A DNA stretch of 64,000 bases, from contig OMXK01000002.1 of assembly GCA_900314995.1 (NCBI GenBank), forward strand, positions 1 to 64,000. The letters are read 5' to 3'. The notes beneath the pieces are model-generated. The model was not told where the DNA came from. It ran no database searches and saw only the letters and a program-made list of their open reading frames with translations. Every line of letters starts with the position of its first letter. Position 1 is the stretch's first letter. A program made the translations under genes and the position numbers. Below are positions 14,924 through 23,222 of this stretch, piece after piece. The DNA comes from an uncultured Prevotella sp. (GTDB lineage: Bacteria > Bacteroidota > Bacteroidia > Bacteroidales > Bacteroidaceae).

Positions 14924-16582
14924 TTAATGTTTCTCAATACCGATTTCCTTGACGCGTCGCTCGAAGTCCTCGCGGTCGCCGATGGCCTTATTCTTGATAC
15001 GGGCACGGTAGTTGTAGATCGAGTTGGGCGAGTAGCGCAGGAAGTCGGCAATACGCGAACTTTCATCGATGCCCAGGCGAATCAGGGCAAAGATGCGCAG
15101 GTCTGTAGTGAGATGGTTCTCCTCTGGCAGTACAATCTGCTCCTCTGGTTTCAGCAGGGCATTGAACTCACTGAGGAAATTGGGGAACAAATGGAGAAAT
15201 ACGGCATCGAAGTTGTCGAAGAGTTCCTTGACCTCATCTTCCTTCATCTGCTGGGAACTCGTCATCTTCCGGATGTCATCAAACTGGTTGGCTTTCGCCT
15301 TGCGGTTGATTTTGATGCGGTAGTTGTCGAGTTTGTCGATGTATTCTGAGCAGAGTTTCAGGAACTTGGTGATATACTCGTCTTTTACGCGATTAGAGTC
15401 GTGGAGCCGCAGGTTAGACATGGCCAGCTGTTCGTTGGTCTCCTTCAACTGGGCATTCAAGCGTGACAGTTGCTGGTTAGACTGTGCCAGTTCGTCATGT
15501 GCAACAGCCAGCTGCTTACGCTTTTTGGTGACATATCCCAGCAGCAGTATCGTGAAGAGTGACAGCAGACTGATGATACCCACCGTCCATTGCAGACGGG
15601 TGTTGGCATGTTTGAGTTTGGCCTTATATTCATCATTGATACGTGTCAGGATGGGTGACACCTGCCAGGACCGCATGTGAGGACTAAACTGGGAGATGCA
15701 GTTCCATGAAAAGTCCATGTATTTATAGGCACGATCGAGGTCGCCCTCATTGCGGATAAGCGAATTGGCAAGGCTCCAGAGTGCTCCCTGGTCCATAATG
15801 GCATTGCGCACATCGATGATGGCGGCATGCAGAAGCCAATAGCGCTGCATCTCTACATCGTCGAGATTCTTGTATATCTCAGAGCGGAAGAAGGCCATCG
15901 TGGCATAATCGCGGCTACCAGGTTTGCACACCTTCATCCATCTGTCGCTGTAGGCAAGCGCTTCTTTAGACTTTTCACGGTTGTTGAGTGTCAGCGTCTT
16001 CTGGAAGATCCAAGTCAGGGAAGTACTGTCGATTGTGGCAATCAGCGAGTCACGTAAAGCATTTTGAGTGGCATAGAACCTTGATTTGAGTTCTGGATCG
16101 TGTGTGTAGTAGGCCATCTCACCATACAACTGGCTCATGGTTGTAAGGCATTTGTCGCGAATTGTTCCTTCAAGTTGGCTTGGCTGTATTTCCTTGAAAT
16201 GCATTTCGGCCTCATGATAGAATCCTGAGTTGGCCAGTTGAGAGGCCAGGTCGATGAGTGCCTTGTCCTTCAGATCGGTACGCTCCATGCGCTCTGCCAA
16301 CTGGATACATTTATATTGGTAAGTGATGGCGGAGTCGTTTTCAAATGGGATGTATTCCTCATAAAGCTGTTCAGCAGCATTGTATCTTTCAATATCGGTG
16401 GTGCTACGACGATAGCTGTCCTTGAGCGATGCGATGCGCTCCGTTTTCTGGCGAAGATAGATGTCGGAAGAGTCGATGGCGGCATCCAGCACTTTGTATA
16501 AGGAGTCCAGATTCACATGGTTTGCTCCTGTGCAACAGAGAGTGAAAGTCAGGAAAATGTTAGTTAGTATTTGCCTATTCAT
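14924..16582 (-). CDS. DUF6377 transmembrane regulator, divergent from PUL 1
   Basis: A 552-residue protein: N-terminal signal or anchor (MNRQILTNIFLTFTLCC), a long helical TPR-like periplasmic region, one membrane helix about 336-358 (GIISLLSLFTILLLGYV), a coiled coil, and a C-terminal part with AVFLHLFPNFLSEFNAL and the helix-turn-helix-like SRIADFLRYSPNSIYNYRAR (about 505-525). The family is known as DUF6377 in Bacteroidota. The layout suggests a one-component sensor that binds DNA from the membrane. It is divergent from the susC of PUL 1 and has a paralogue at 39503 inside PUL 2, which points to PUL control. The start at 16582 was chosen for the signal segment and the promoter. Confidence 0.85.
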   Translation of the reverse strand: MNRQILTNIFLTFTLCCTGANHVNLDSLYKVLDAAIDSSDIYLRQKTERIASLKDSYRRSTTDIERYNAAEQLYEEYIPFENDSAITYQYKCIQLAERMERTDLKDKALIDLASQLANSGFYHEAEMHFKEIQPSQLEGTIRDKCLTTMSQLYGEMAYYTHDPELKSRFYATQNALRDSLIATIDSTSLTWIFQKTLTLNNREKSKEALAYSDRWMKVCKPGSRDYATMAFFRSEIYKNLDDVEMQRYWLLHAAIIDVRNAIMDQGALWSLANSLIRNEGDLDRAYKYMDFSWNCISQFSPHMRSWQVSPILTRINDEYKAKLKHANTRLQWTVGIISLLSLFTILLLGYVTKKRKQLAVAHDELAQSNQQLSRLNAQLKETNEQLAMSNLRLHDSNRVKDEYITKFLKLCSEYIDKLDNYRIKINRKAKANQFDDIRKMTSSQQMKEDEVKELFDNFDAVFLHLFPNFLSEFNALLKPEEQIVLPEENHLTTDLRIFALIRLGIDESSRIADFLRYSPNSIYNYRARIKNKAIGDREDFERRVKEIGIEKH

Positions 16583-16605
16583 TGTTTTTGGTTTTAATTT
16601 GTCTG

Positions 16606-16637
16606 CAAAGGTACATAAAATGTTTAGAATGGCCAAA
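16606..16637 (-). promoter_or_regulatory. Promoter of the DUF6377 regulator gene
   Basis: On the - strand, TTTG (complement of 16634-16637) and TACCTTTG (complement of 16606-16613) are spaced 20 bases, 24 bases before the start. Confidence 0.7.
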
Positions 16638-16810
16638 TATATGGTCATGTTTTTTCATTTTTGTATCTATACTGATAGGTATTTCGTCTATATCGTCAAA
16701 AACAGGCACACCTCTTAACCACCTTAATATCAACAGTATACGATTCTTGTAAAAATGACACCCATCTATATTTCGGTCTTTGTCGGCTTTCAGACCCTGT
16801 TTTTTCACTG

Positions 16811-16818
16811 TACCTTTG
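16811..16818 (+). promoter_or_regulatory. -7 box of the PUL 1 susC operon
   Basis: TACCTTTG, with no clear -33 box, as expected of a regulated PUL promoter. The leader of about 75 bases contains a 9-codon open frame (16835-16864) whose use is unknown. The rest of the divergent region 16638-16810 shows no other feature. Confidence 0.6.
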
Positions 16819-16901
16819 CACCGGAATTAAAACCATGGACTTTTATCAACAAGTCGTGATCTAGCTAAATTATGTGTTACTAACAATATTAATAACAATT
16901 T

Positions 16902-19900
16902 ATGAAAAAAAGTAGGTTTCTATGCTCGTTGCTTGGACTGTTTATGTCCATGTCAACATTCGCCCAGTTCTCAGGAATCTTGGGTACTGTGATTGACGAG
17001 AACGGTGACCCGGTTATCGGTGCTACTGTTGTCGAGAAAGCGCAACCTCAGAATGCGACCATCACCAATATTGATGGTCAGTTTGCCTTAAAGGTATCTG
17101 ATGGTGCGACGATTGTAGTCTCTTATGTGGGTTATCAGACCCAGGAAGCGAAAGCCAAGAATGAGATGACCATTACGTTGAAAGAGGATGCTCAGGTGCT
17201 CAACGATGTGGTGGTAATCGGCTATGGTGTTCAGAAGAAGAGTGTTGTGACAGCCGCCATCTCGAAGGTGACTGGTGATGATCTGAACCTGACACGTCCC
17301 TCACGTATTGAGGACGCCCTGAAGGGTAAAGTCTCTGGTGTTCAGATCACACAGGCTTCAGGACAGCCCGGTGCTCCCTCGAAGTTTACCATCCGTGGTT
17401 CTGGTTCTGTAAATAACTCCGATCCCCTTTACATCGTCGATGGTATGGCCGTTGAGGGTGGTATCAGCTATCTGAACCCCGTGGATATCGCTTCTGTCGA
17501 GATCCTGAAGGATGCTGCCTCTGCCGCTATCTATGGTGCTCGTGCAGCGAACGGTGTGATTCTCGTCACCACGAAGAGTGGTTCTTCCGGCAAGACCACT
17601 ATTAATTATGATTTCAGCTATGGTTGGCAGAATCCTTGGAAGAAGAAGGCTGTGCTGAATGCCCAGGAGTATATGACCATCATGAACGAGGCTCAGGTCA
17701 ACGACGGCAACGTGCCCCGCTATTCTGCAAATGACATCGCCTCTTTCCAGGGTACTGGTACTGACTGGCAGGACGAGGTGTTCAACTACGATGCTCCCGT
17801 TATACAGCATCAGGTAAGTGTCAGCGGCGGTAACGACAAGATGAACTATTTCCTTTCACTCGGCTATTTCGATCAGGAAGGTATCGTGGGTGGTAACTAC
17901 GACCGTTCTAACTATAACCGTTGGAGTCTGCGTAGCAACAGCACCTATACCGTATTCGAGGCTAATAACCGCACGTTCCTTAATAAACTGAAGGTCGGTG
18001 TGAATATTGGTTACTCACGCTCACAGAGTTCTGGAATCTCTACCAATACTGAGTATGGTTCAATCCTGGGTTCGGCCCTGACATTCTCACCCCTGCAGCC
18101 CGTCTATCTCTCTGAGGAGGAAGGTAAGGCTCTGCTTGCTGAGCAGCCCAACGCTATTACAAAGGACGGTCGCGTGTTCTCGCTGCCTCCCACTGGTTTC
18201 CAGGAACTCACAAACCCGGTGGCTACGCTGAATCAGCCTTCACATGGCTATAACAATGATGATAAGTTCGTGGCTTCGTTCTATGCTGAGCTGGATGTGC
18301 TCCCTGGATTGAAGTTCAAGAGCAGCTATGGTGCCGACCTCGCTTTCTGGGGCTACGACGGCTATGGCATGAAGGAGTTCCGCGGTACGATGGCTCATAC
18401 CGATCAGAGTTGGGTAAGCAGTTCGATGAACCGTGGCTTCCGTTGGCAGGTTGAGAATGTGCTCACCTATCAGAACACTTTCGCTGACAAGCACAACCTG
18501 ACTGTTGTGCTCGGACAATCTGCCAACCGTTACCAGTACCGTTATCTCTCAGGTAACGACTACCAGTTGCTCGACACAGACCCGCTGAAGGCTAACATCG
18601 ACTATGCTATCGCAGACCGTTCTGAGGAGCGCGTAAGTGGTGGTACCGGCGGTTACGACAAGACTTCTCTTGCCTCTTACTTCGGACGTCTCGACTATAA
18701 CTTTGACGAGCGCTATATGGTTCAGTTCACCCTCCGTCGTGACGGCTCTTCCGTATTCGGAACAAACAATAAATGGGCTACGTTCCCCGCTGTATCTCTT
18801 GGTTGGAACGTACTTAACGAACCTTATCTGCAGAAAGCTAAACCCGCTTGGTTCGATGTGATGAAGATCCGTGCCTCTTGGGGTCAGAACGGTAATGCCT
18901 CTATTGGTAATTTCCTCTATATGTCGCTGATGGACGGTGGTGAGAACTACTACTTTGGTGGCAGCTACAACCCTGTGTCACAGGCCAATGAGGGTACAAT
19001 GATCTATGGCTCTTCTCCTGGTCGTGTGGCTAACCCCGACGTGAAATGGGAGACTTCTGAACAGATTGACCTCGGTATCGATCTCCGTTTCTTCAACAGC
19101 CGTCTGAGCTTCAGCTTTGACTACTTCAAGAAAAAGACCAAGGACATGCTTGCCTATATGCCTGTTCCTACTTATATCGGCCAGAGTTCACCTATGGGTA
19201 ACCTCGGAAAGATGGAGAACTGGGGTTATGAGTTTGAGTTCGGTTGGAAAGACCACGTGAAGGACTTCAATTACTATATCAATGGTAACGTATCTATTCT
19301 GAAGAACAAGATGATCGACCTTGGTAACGAGTCGGGCGAGACTGACTACGAAGGTGCTGGTGCTGGTGGTGTCGGTACTTACGTCCATGCCAAGAACGGT
19401 GATGTATGGCCTTATTTCTATGGTCTGAAGACAGACGGTATCTTCCAGAACTGGGATCAGGTGAATAGCTATAAGAATGCCGACGGTGGTCTGATCCAGC
19501 CTAATGCACAGCCTGGTGACGTACGTTTCGTTGATCTCGACGGTGATGGCTCCATTAACTCTGGTGACCGTACGAAGATCGGTAAGGGTGCTCCCGATGT
19601 AACCTTCGGTCTGACTCTTGGTGCTGACTGGAAAGGCTTCGACTTCAATGCTTCCTTCCAGGGAACTCTGGGCAACGATGTCTTCGACTTCGCCCAGCGT
19701 GGTGACGTGCCTGCCATGAACCGTCCGTCGTGGATTATGGATCGTTGGCATGGTGAGGGTACCAGCAACAAGATTCCCCGTATGACAGCCGCTAACCCCA
19801 ACGGTAACTGGCAGTCATCTGACCTCTTCATCAAGAATGGCAGCTATATGCGTCTGAAGAATATCCAGTTGGGTTATACCCTGCCTCTGAACATTACCCG

Positions 19901-20087
19901 TATCGCTTCTATCCAGCGTCTCCGCCTCTATGTTTCAGCCGAGAACCTGCTGACCTTCACTGGCTACGACGGCTTCGATCCTGAATTGGGTGGCGGTGAT
20001 GGTGCTTCAGCAACAGCCATGGGCGTTGATAAGGGTATCTATCCGCAGTCTCGTACCATTTACATTGGTGCTAACGTTACATTCTAA
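16902..20087 (+). CDS. susC: SusC-like TonB-dependent outer-membrane transporter (PUL 1)
   Basis: A 1061-residue protein that imports oligosaccharides across the outer membrane with TonB energy. A signal peptide (MKKSRFLCSLLGLFMSMSTF) is followed by a carboxypeptidase-regulatory-like domain (GTVIDENGDPVIGATVVEK, about 27-110), the TonB-box-like DVVVIGYGVQKK, a plug domain with the SusC signatures NNSDPLYIVDGMA and ILKDAASAAIYGARAANGVILV, and a long beta barrel ending GANVTF with terminal Phe. Length is normal. SusD follows after 24 bases. The PUL 2 paralogue at 28070 shares the N-terminal domain closely but differs in the barrel, consistent with different glycans. Confidence 0.96.
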   Translation: MKKSRFLCSLLGLFMSMSTFAQFSGILGTVIDENGDPVIGATVVEKAQPQNATITNIDGQFALKVSDGATIVVSYVGYQTQEAKAKNEMTITLKEDAQVLNDVVVIGYGVQKKSVVTAAISKVTGDDLNLTRPSRIEDALKGKVSGVQITQASGQPGAPSKFTIRGSGSVNNSDPLYIVDGMAVEGGISYLNPVDIASVEILKDAASAAIYGARAANGVILVTTKSGSSGKTTINYDFSYGWQNPWKKKAVLNAQEYMTIMNEAQVNDGNVPRYSANDIASFQGTGTDWQDEVFNYDAPVIQHQVSVSGGNDKMNYFLSLGYFDQEGIVGGNYDRSNYNRWSLRSNSTYTVFEANNRTFLNKLKVGVNIGYSRSQSSGISTNTEYGSILGSALTFSPLQPVYLSEEEGKALLAEQPNAITKDGRVFSLPPTGFQELTNPVATLNQPSHGYNNDDKFVASFYAELDVLPGLKFKSSYGADLAFWGYDGYGMKEFRGTMAHTDQSWVSSSMNRGFRWQVENVLTYQNTFADKHNLTVVLGQSANRYQYRYLSGNDYQLLDTDPLKANIDYAIADRSEERVSGGTGGYDKTSLASYFGRLDYNFDERYMVQFTLRRDGSSVFGTNNKWATFPAVSLGWNVLNEPYLQKAKPAWFDVMKIRASWGQNGNASIGNFLYMSLMDGGENYYFGGSYNPVSQANEGTMIYGSSPGRVANPDVKWETSEQIDLGIDLRFFNSRLSFSFDYFKKKTKDMLAYMPVPTYIGQSSPMGNLGKMENWGYEFEFGWKDHVKDFNYYINGNVSILKNKMIDLGNESGETDYEGAGAGGVGTYVHAKNGDVWPYFYGLKTDGIFQNWDQVNSYKNADGGLIQPNAQPGDVRFVDLDGDGSINSGDRTKIGKGAPDVTFGLTLGADWKGFDFNASFQGTLGNDVFDFAQRGDVPAMNRPSWIMDRWHGEGTSNKIPRMTAANPNGNWQSSDLFIKNGSYMRLKNIQLGYTLPLNITRIASIQRLRLYVSAENLLTFTGYDGFDPELGGGDGASATAMGVDKGIYPQSRTIYIGANVTF

Positions 20088-20111
20088 TTTAATATAAAAG
20101 ATACAACGATT

Positions 20112-21668
20112 ATGAAATTATATAAGACATTAGTAATGGCAGCCATGTTGGCATCAGGGATGACGCTGACATCATGCGGTGACGACTTCTTGGAGTCTCT
20201 GCCTACTGACAGACTGTCTGACGGTGGTACCGCTACCGAAGCATCTGTCAACTCCGGACTGGCCGCAGTCTATCAGATCCTGTTGTTCGACTCCTATGCC
20301 AACAACAACTATGAATCTAACTGTGTAGTTGCCGACGTTCAGTCTGATGACTGTTACAAGGGTGGTGGTGATGCTGGTGACCAGCTGCAGCTCTATAACA
20401 TCTCACTCTTCCAGGCCGACGGTCTGCATACCCTTCCTGGTTCATGGAACATCTATACCTCTGGTTTCGCTCGTGCCAACTCTGTGATCAACGCTTGTGC
20501 CAGTATCGAAGACCAGACGGCCCGTGTGAAGCAGTATAATGCCGAGGCTCACTTCCTCCGTGCTTACTATGTGTATATGCTTTGGAAGTATTTTGGAAGT
20601 ATTCCTTTCTTTACGGAACCTCTGACTGCTGCCACCAACTATATGGCTAAGCAGATTACGCCTGATGAGGCTTATGCCCAGATTATCAGCGATGTCAATG
20701 TGGCTGCTCAGGAAGGTGTGCTGCCCATGTTCAATAACGATGATGCTTCGGAGAATGGCAAAGGTCGCGTAAACCGTGCTGCCGCCCTGATGCTGAAGGC
20801 TCGTGCCGTGATGTATCAGAAGGATCAGACGAAGTATCAGGAGGTTGCCAACGATCTGGCTACTATCATCAATAGCGGAGAGTATGAACTCTATCCCGAC
20901 TTCAATGGTCTCTGGGACGATGAGCGCGAGTTCTGCCGTGAGTCTATCTTCGAGTCCAATCAGATGGGTGAGGGTAAGACCTGGTCAAGCGGTTGGCAGG
21001 GTTATGGTACCAACCTTCCTGCCTTCATCTCTCCGAATGGTTTGGCTGATCCTGATGCCATCTATCGTGACGGTTGGGGATTCTGTCCTGTACGTGTCTC
21101 TACTTATGAGATGTTCGCTGCTGGCGATACCCGTCGTGACGGCTCTATCAACGACTGGCGTGCAAAAGGTTCCTACGGCCCCCGTTTCCAGGATACCGGT
21201 CTCTTCTTCAAGAAGTATGCAGCCCGTTTTGACTATCGTAAGCCTGTAGGTGATCAGGACCTGAACTACTGTAACAACCTCCGCATCTTCCGCTATGCTG
21301 AGACACTGCTGAACTATGCCGAACTGGTGATTATGGATGGTGTTGCCGAGCAACAGGGTGTTTCTGCAAAGGAGTGCTTCAATCAGGTGCGCCGTCGCGC
21401 TTTCGGTGACAACGATCACGACATTGCTAACCCGACAGCAAAAGACATCAAGGATGAGTATCACTATGAATTCGTTGGTGAAGGCCATCGCTACTATGAC
21501 CTCGTACGTTGGGGTGATGCCGCCTCTGTGCTGACTGAGAATGATGCAGACCACAACTCTGTCCGTACTTGGGATGAGCATAATAAGTACCTGCCTATCC
21601 CACAGGCAGAGATCGATAAGACCGCCGGTACGGAGTTTGCTCTGAAACAGAACCCTGGTTATAATTAA
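20112..21668 (+). CDS. susD: SusD-like surface glycan-binding lipoprotein (PUL 1)
   Basis: A 518-residue RagB/SusD protein, the lid of the SusC transporter. It has a lipoprotein signal (ASGMTLTSCGDDFLESLPTD), the SusD N-terminal helical region with AEAHFLRAYYVYMLWKYFGS, and the C-terminal signature FRYAETLLNYAEL...NQVRRRAFG...GEGHRYYDLVRWG...YLPIPQAEID, all in family order. Length is usual. It sits 24 bases after susC and 30 bases before a binding protein. Confidence 0.96.
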   Translation: MKLYKTLVMAAMLASGMTLTSCGDDFLESLPTDRLSDGGTATEASVNSGLAAVYQILLFDSYANNNYESNCVVADVQSDDCYKGGGDAGDQLQLYNISLFQADGLHTLPGSWNIYTSGFARANSVINACASIEDQTARVKQYNAEAHFLRAYYVYMLWKYFGSIPFFTEPLTAATNYMAKQITPDEAYAQIISDVNVAAQEGVLPMFNNDDASENGKGRVNRAAALMLKARAVMYQKDQTKYQEVANDLATIINSGEYELYPDFNGLWDDEREFCRESIFESNQMGEGKTWSSGWQGYGTNLPAFISPNGLADPDAIYRDGWGFCPVRVSTYEMFAAGDTRRDGSINDWRAKGSYGPRFQDTGLFFKKYAARFDYRKPVGDQDLNYCNNLRIFRYAETLLNYAELVIMDGVAEQQGVSAKECFNQVRRRAFGDNDHDIANPTAKDIKDEYHYEFVGEGHRYYDLVRWGDAASVLTENDADHNSVRTWDEHNKYLPIPQAEIDKTAGTEFALKQNPGYN

Positions 21669-21698
21669 TAAATAGGTAGAATAGAAAATTGAAGCATT

Positions 21699-23075
21699 AT
21701 GAAAAAGTTACTATATAGCACAATGATAGCTTGTCTGGCACTTGCAGGATTCGATTCCTGCAAGCCGCAGGACAGCGATGATCACAGTCTGGGTGGTTCC
21801 GTGATTCCTCAGGAAGCTCTGTCGCTGAGTGTGTCACAGGTCGATGAGCCTAAGCAGACAACATTCACCCTCACCAACAATTCACAGCAGTTGGATGGTG
21901 TGACCTACTACATCTCTACCAATGGCACAAAGGTCACGGCATTCCCGATAGGCGCATCTACGGAAATCACCGTCAAGGCCAATGGACCTGTGGCAGCCAC
22001 ACTGTATGCCTTCTCAGGCTGTGACCAGAAAATGTTCGTCTGGACGAAGGATGTGGATTGGATTAATACTGAAGTAGGTGGTGATGACAAGCAGTGGCTC
22101 GGCTATACCGAAGGTACTGATCTCCTCGCTGATTGGAAACCTGACAACAACTCCTGGTTCTCGCCCTCTGACTGGTCAGGTGGTCTTAATCCTGGCATCG
22201 ATGGTGATATCCACAGCGGCTTGAGCTTCACGATTCCTGAAGGAACAGGCAGTGACCAGTGGCAGGCTCAGATCCATATCGAGCATAATGGCCCGAAGCT
22301 CAGTGCCGGCAAGACCTACGATTTCTCTATTGCCATCGAATCGTCTGCTGACATGGAGGGTGACGGTGTAACGGTTAAGCCTCAGTTGGAGGGAGATGAC
22401 AATACGTTCTTCTCTGATGCACGTCATAAGATTACGAGAGGTATCAATGTAATCAGTCTGGCAGACTGTGCTGGTTTCGACGGCGTATTCAAGCTCGCAC
22501 TCGACTTCGCTGGTGCTCCTGTTGGTACGGAGATTACCATCAAGCGCGTGTTCCTGACAGAGCATAATGCCGCCAACGTGACGGGCGATACCTGGGCTTT
22601 TGACTATTCTTCTGACAATAACATCCTGAAGGATCAGCCGTTTGGTAGCGACTTCCGCTTCTGGTTTGCTGACGGAGGCTGGTCACAGGTTGCTGATCCT
22701 GACTATGAGGGTGACACGTCGGCAGAACTGACGCTGACCATGCCTGAAGGTATTGGCCCAGACCAGTGGCAGGGACAAGTACACATCCCGTTTGACAATG
22801 TGAAACTTAGCGCTGGCAAGACCTACGATCTCTCACTCGTAGTCGTAGCCAATGGTGATGTGCCAGGTATGACTGTCAAAGCACAGAATGATGCCGATGA
22901 CAATGTATTCCTGACAGCCGATCGTCATGATGTCAGCGCCAATGTGCCAACGGCTATTACGCTGGTTGATCTCCCAGGCTTCGACGGTAAGTTCCGTATG
23001 TGTCTTGACTTCGGTGGTACTGCTGCTGGTACAACCGTTAAGATCCTCGGTATGTATGTTGCAGAACACAAGTAA
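21699..23075 (+). CDS. Surface glycan-binding lipoprotein with two CBM-like modules (PUL 1)
   Basis: A 458-residue protein with a probable lipoprotein signal (LALAGFDSC), an Ig-like domain (about 35-135) and two homologous beta-sandwich modules (about 150-290 and 300-455). Each module has the same pattern: xDQWQxQxHI, LSAGKTYDxS, a middle DDNxFxxxRH, and a late LDFxGxxxGT. They resemble CBM4/9-type carbohydrate-binding modules and the three modules of the PUL 2 protein at 32835. It takes the SusE/SusF position right after susD and should capture the target glycan on the cell surface. No exact named family is claimed. Confidence 0.8.
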   Translation: MKKLLYSTMIACLALAGFDSCKPQDSDDHSLGGSVIPQEALSLSVSQVDEPKQTTFTLTNNSQQLDGVTYYISTNGTKVTAFPIGASTEITVKANGPVAATLYAFSGCDQKMFVWTKDVDWINTEVGGDDKQWLGYTEGTDLLADWKPDNNSWFSPSDWSGGLNPGIDGDIHSGLSFTIPEGTGSDQWQAQIHIEHNGPKLSAGKTYDFSIAIESSADMEGDGVTVKPQLEGDDNTFFSDARHKITRGINVISLADCAGFDGVFKLALDFAGAPVGTEITIKRVFLTEHNAANVTGDTWAFDYSSDNNILKDQPFGSDFRFWFADGGWSQVADPDYEGDTSAELTLTMPEGIGPDQWQGQVHIPFDNVKLSAGKTYDLSLVVVANGDVPGMTVKAQNDADDNVFLTADRHDVSANVPTAITLVDLPGFDGKFRMCLDFGGTAAGTTVKILGMYVAEHK

Positions 23076-23125
23076 ACGATTCAGCATACACAGCTGTGAA
23101 GCTGCTTTTTTTTATACTTAGTGTG

Positions 23126-23153
23126 TCTCGCCCGGCTTTTTGTCCGGGCGGGA
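23126..23153 (+). terminator. Hairpin between the binding-protein gene and GH3
   Basis: TCTCGCCCGG pairs with CCGGGCGGGA around an 8-base T-rich loop, followed by TTTATTATTTTCC. With the new -7 box downstream, it suggests that susC-susD-binding protein and GH3-lyase are separate transcription units. Confidence 0.6.
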
Positions 23154-23177
23154 TTTATTATTTTCCAATTTATTTCG

Positions 23178-23185
23178 TATCTTTG
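23178..23185 (+). promoter_or_regulatory. -7 box upstream of the PUL 1 GH3 gene
   Basis: TATCTTTG, 37 bases before the chosen ATG at 23223; the -33 position has no good TTTG. Confidence 0.6.
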
Positions 23186-23222
23186 CAACCAAATCGGAAT
23201 AGTAATTATAAATATTATAAGT

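Noticed and set aside
16835-16864. Nine-codon leader open frame before PUL 1 susC
   Set aside because: No attenuator structure or biased codons are seen; a frame this short is expected by chance.
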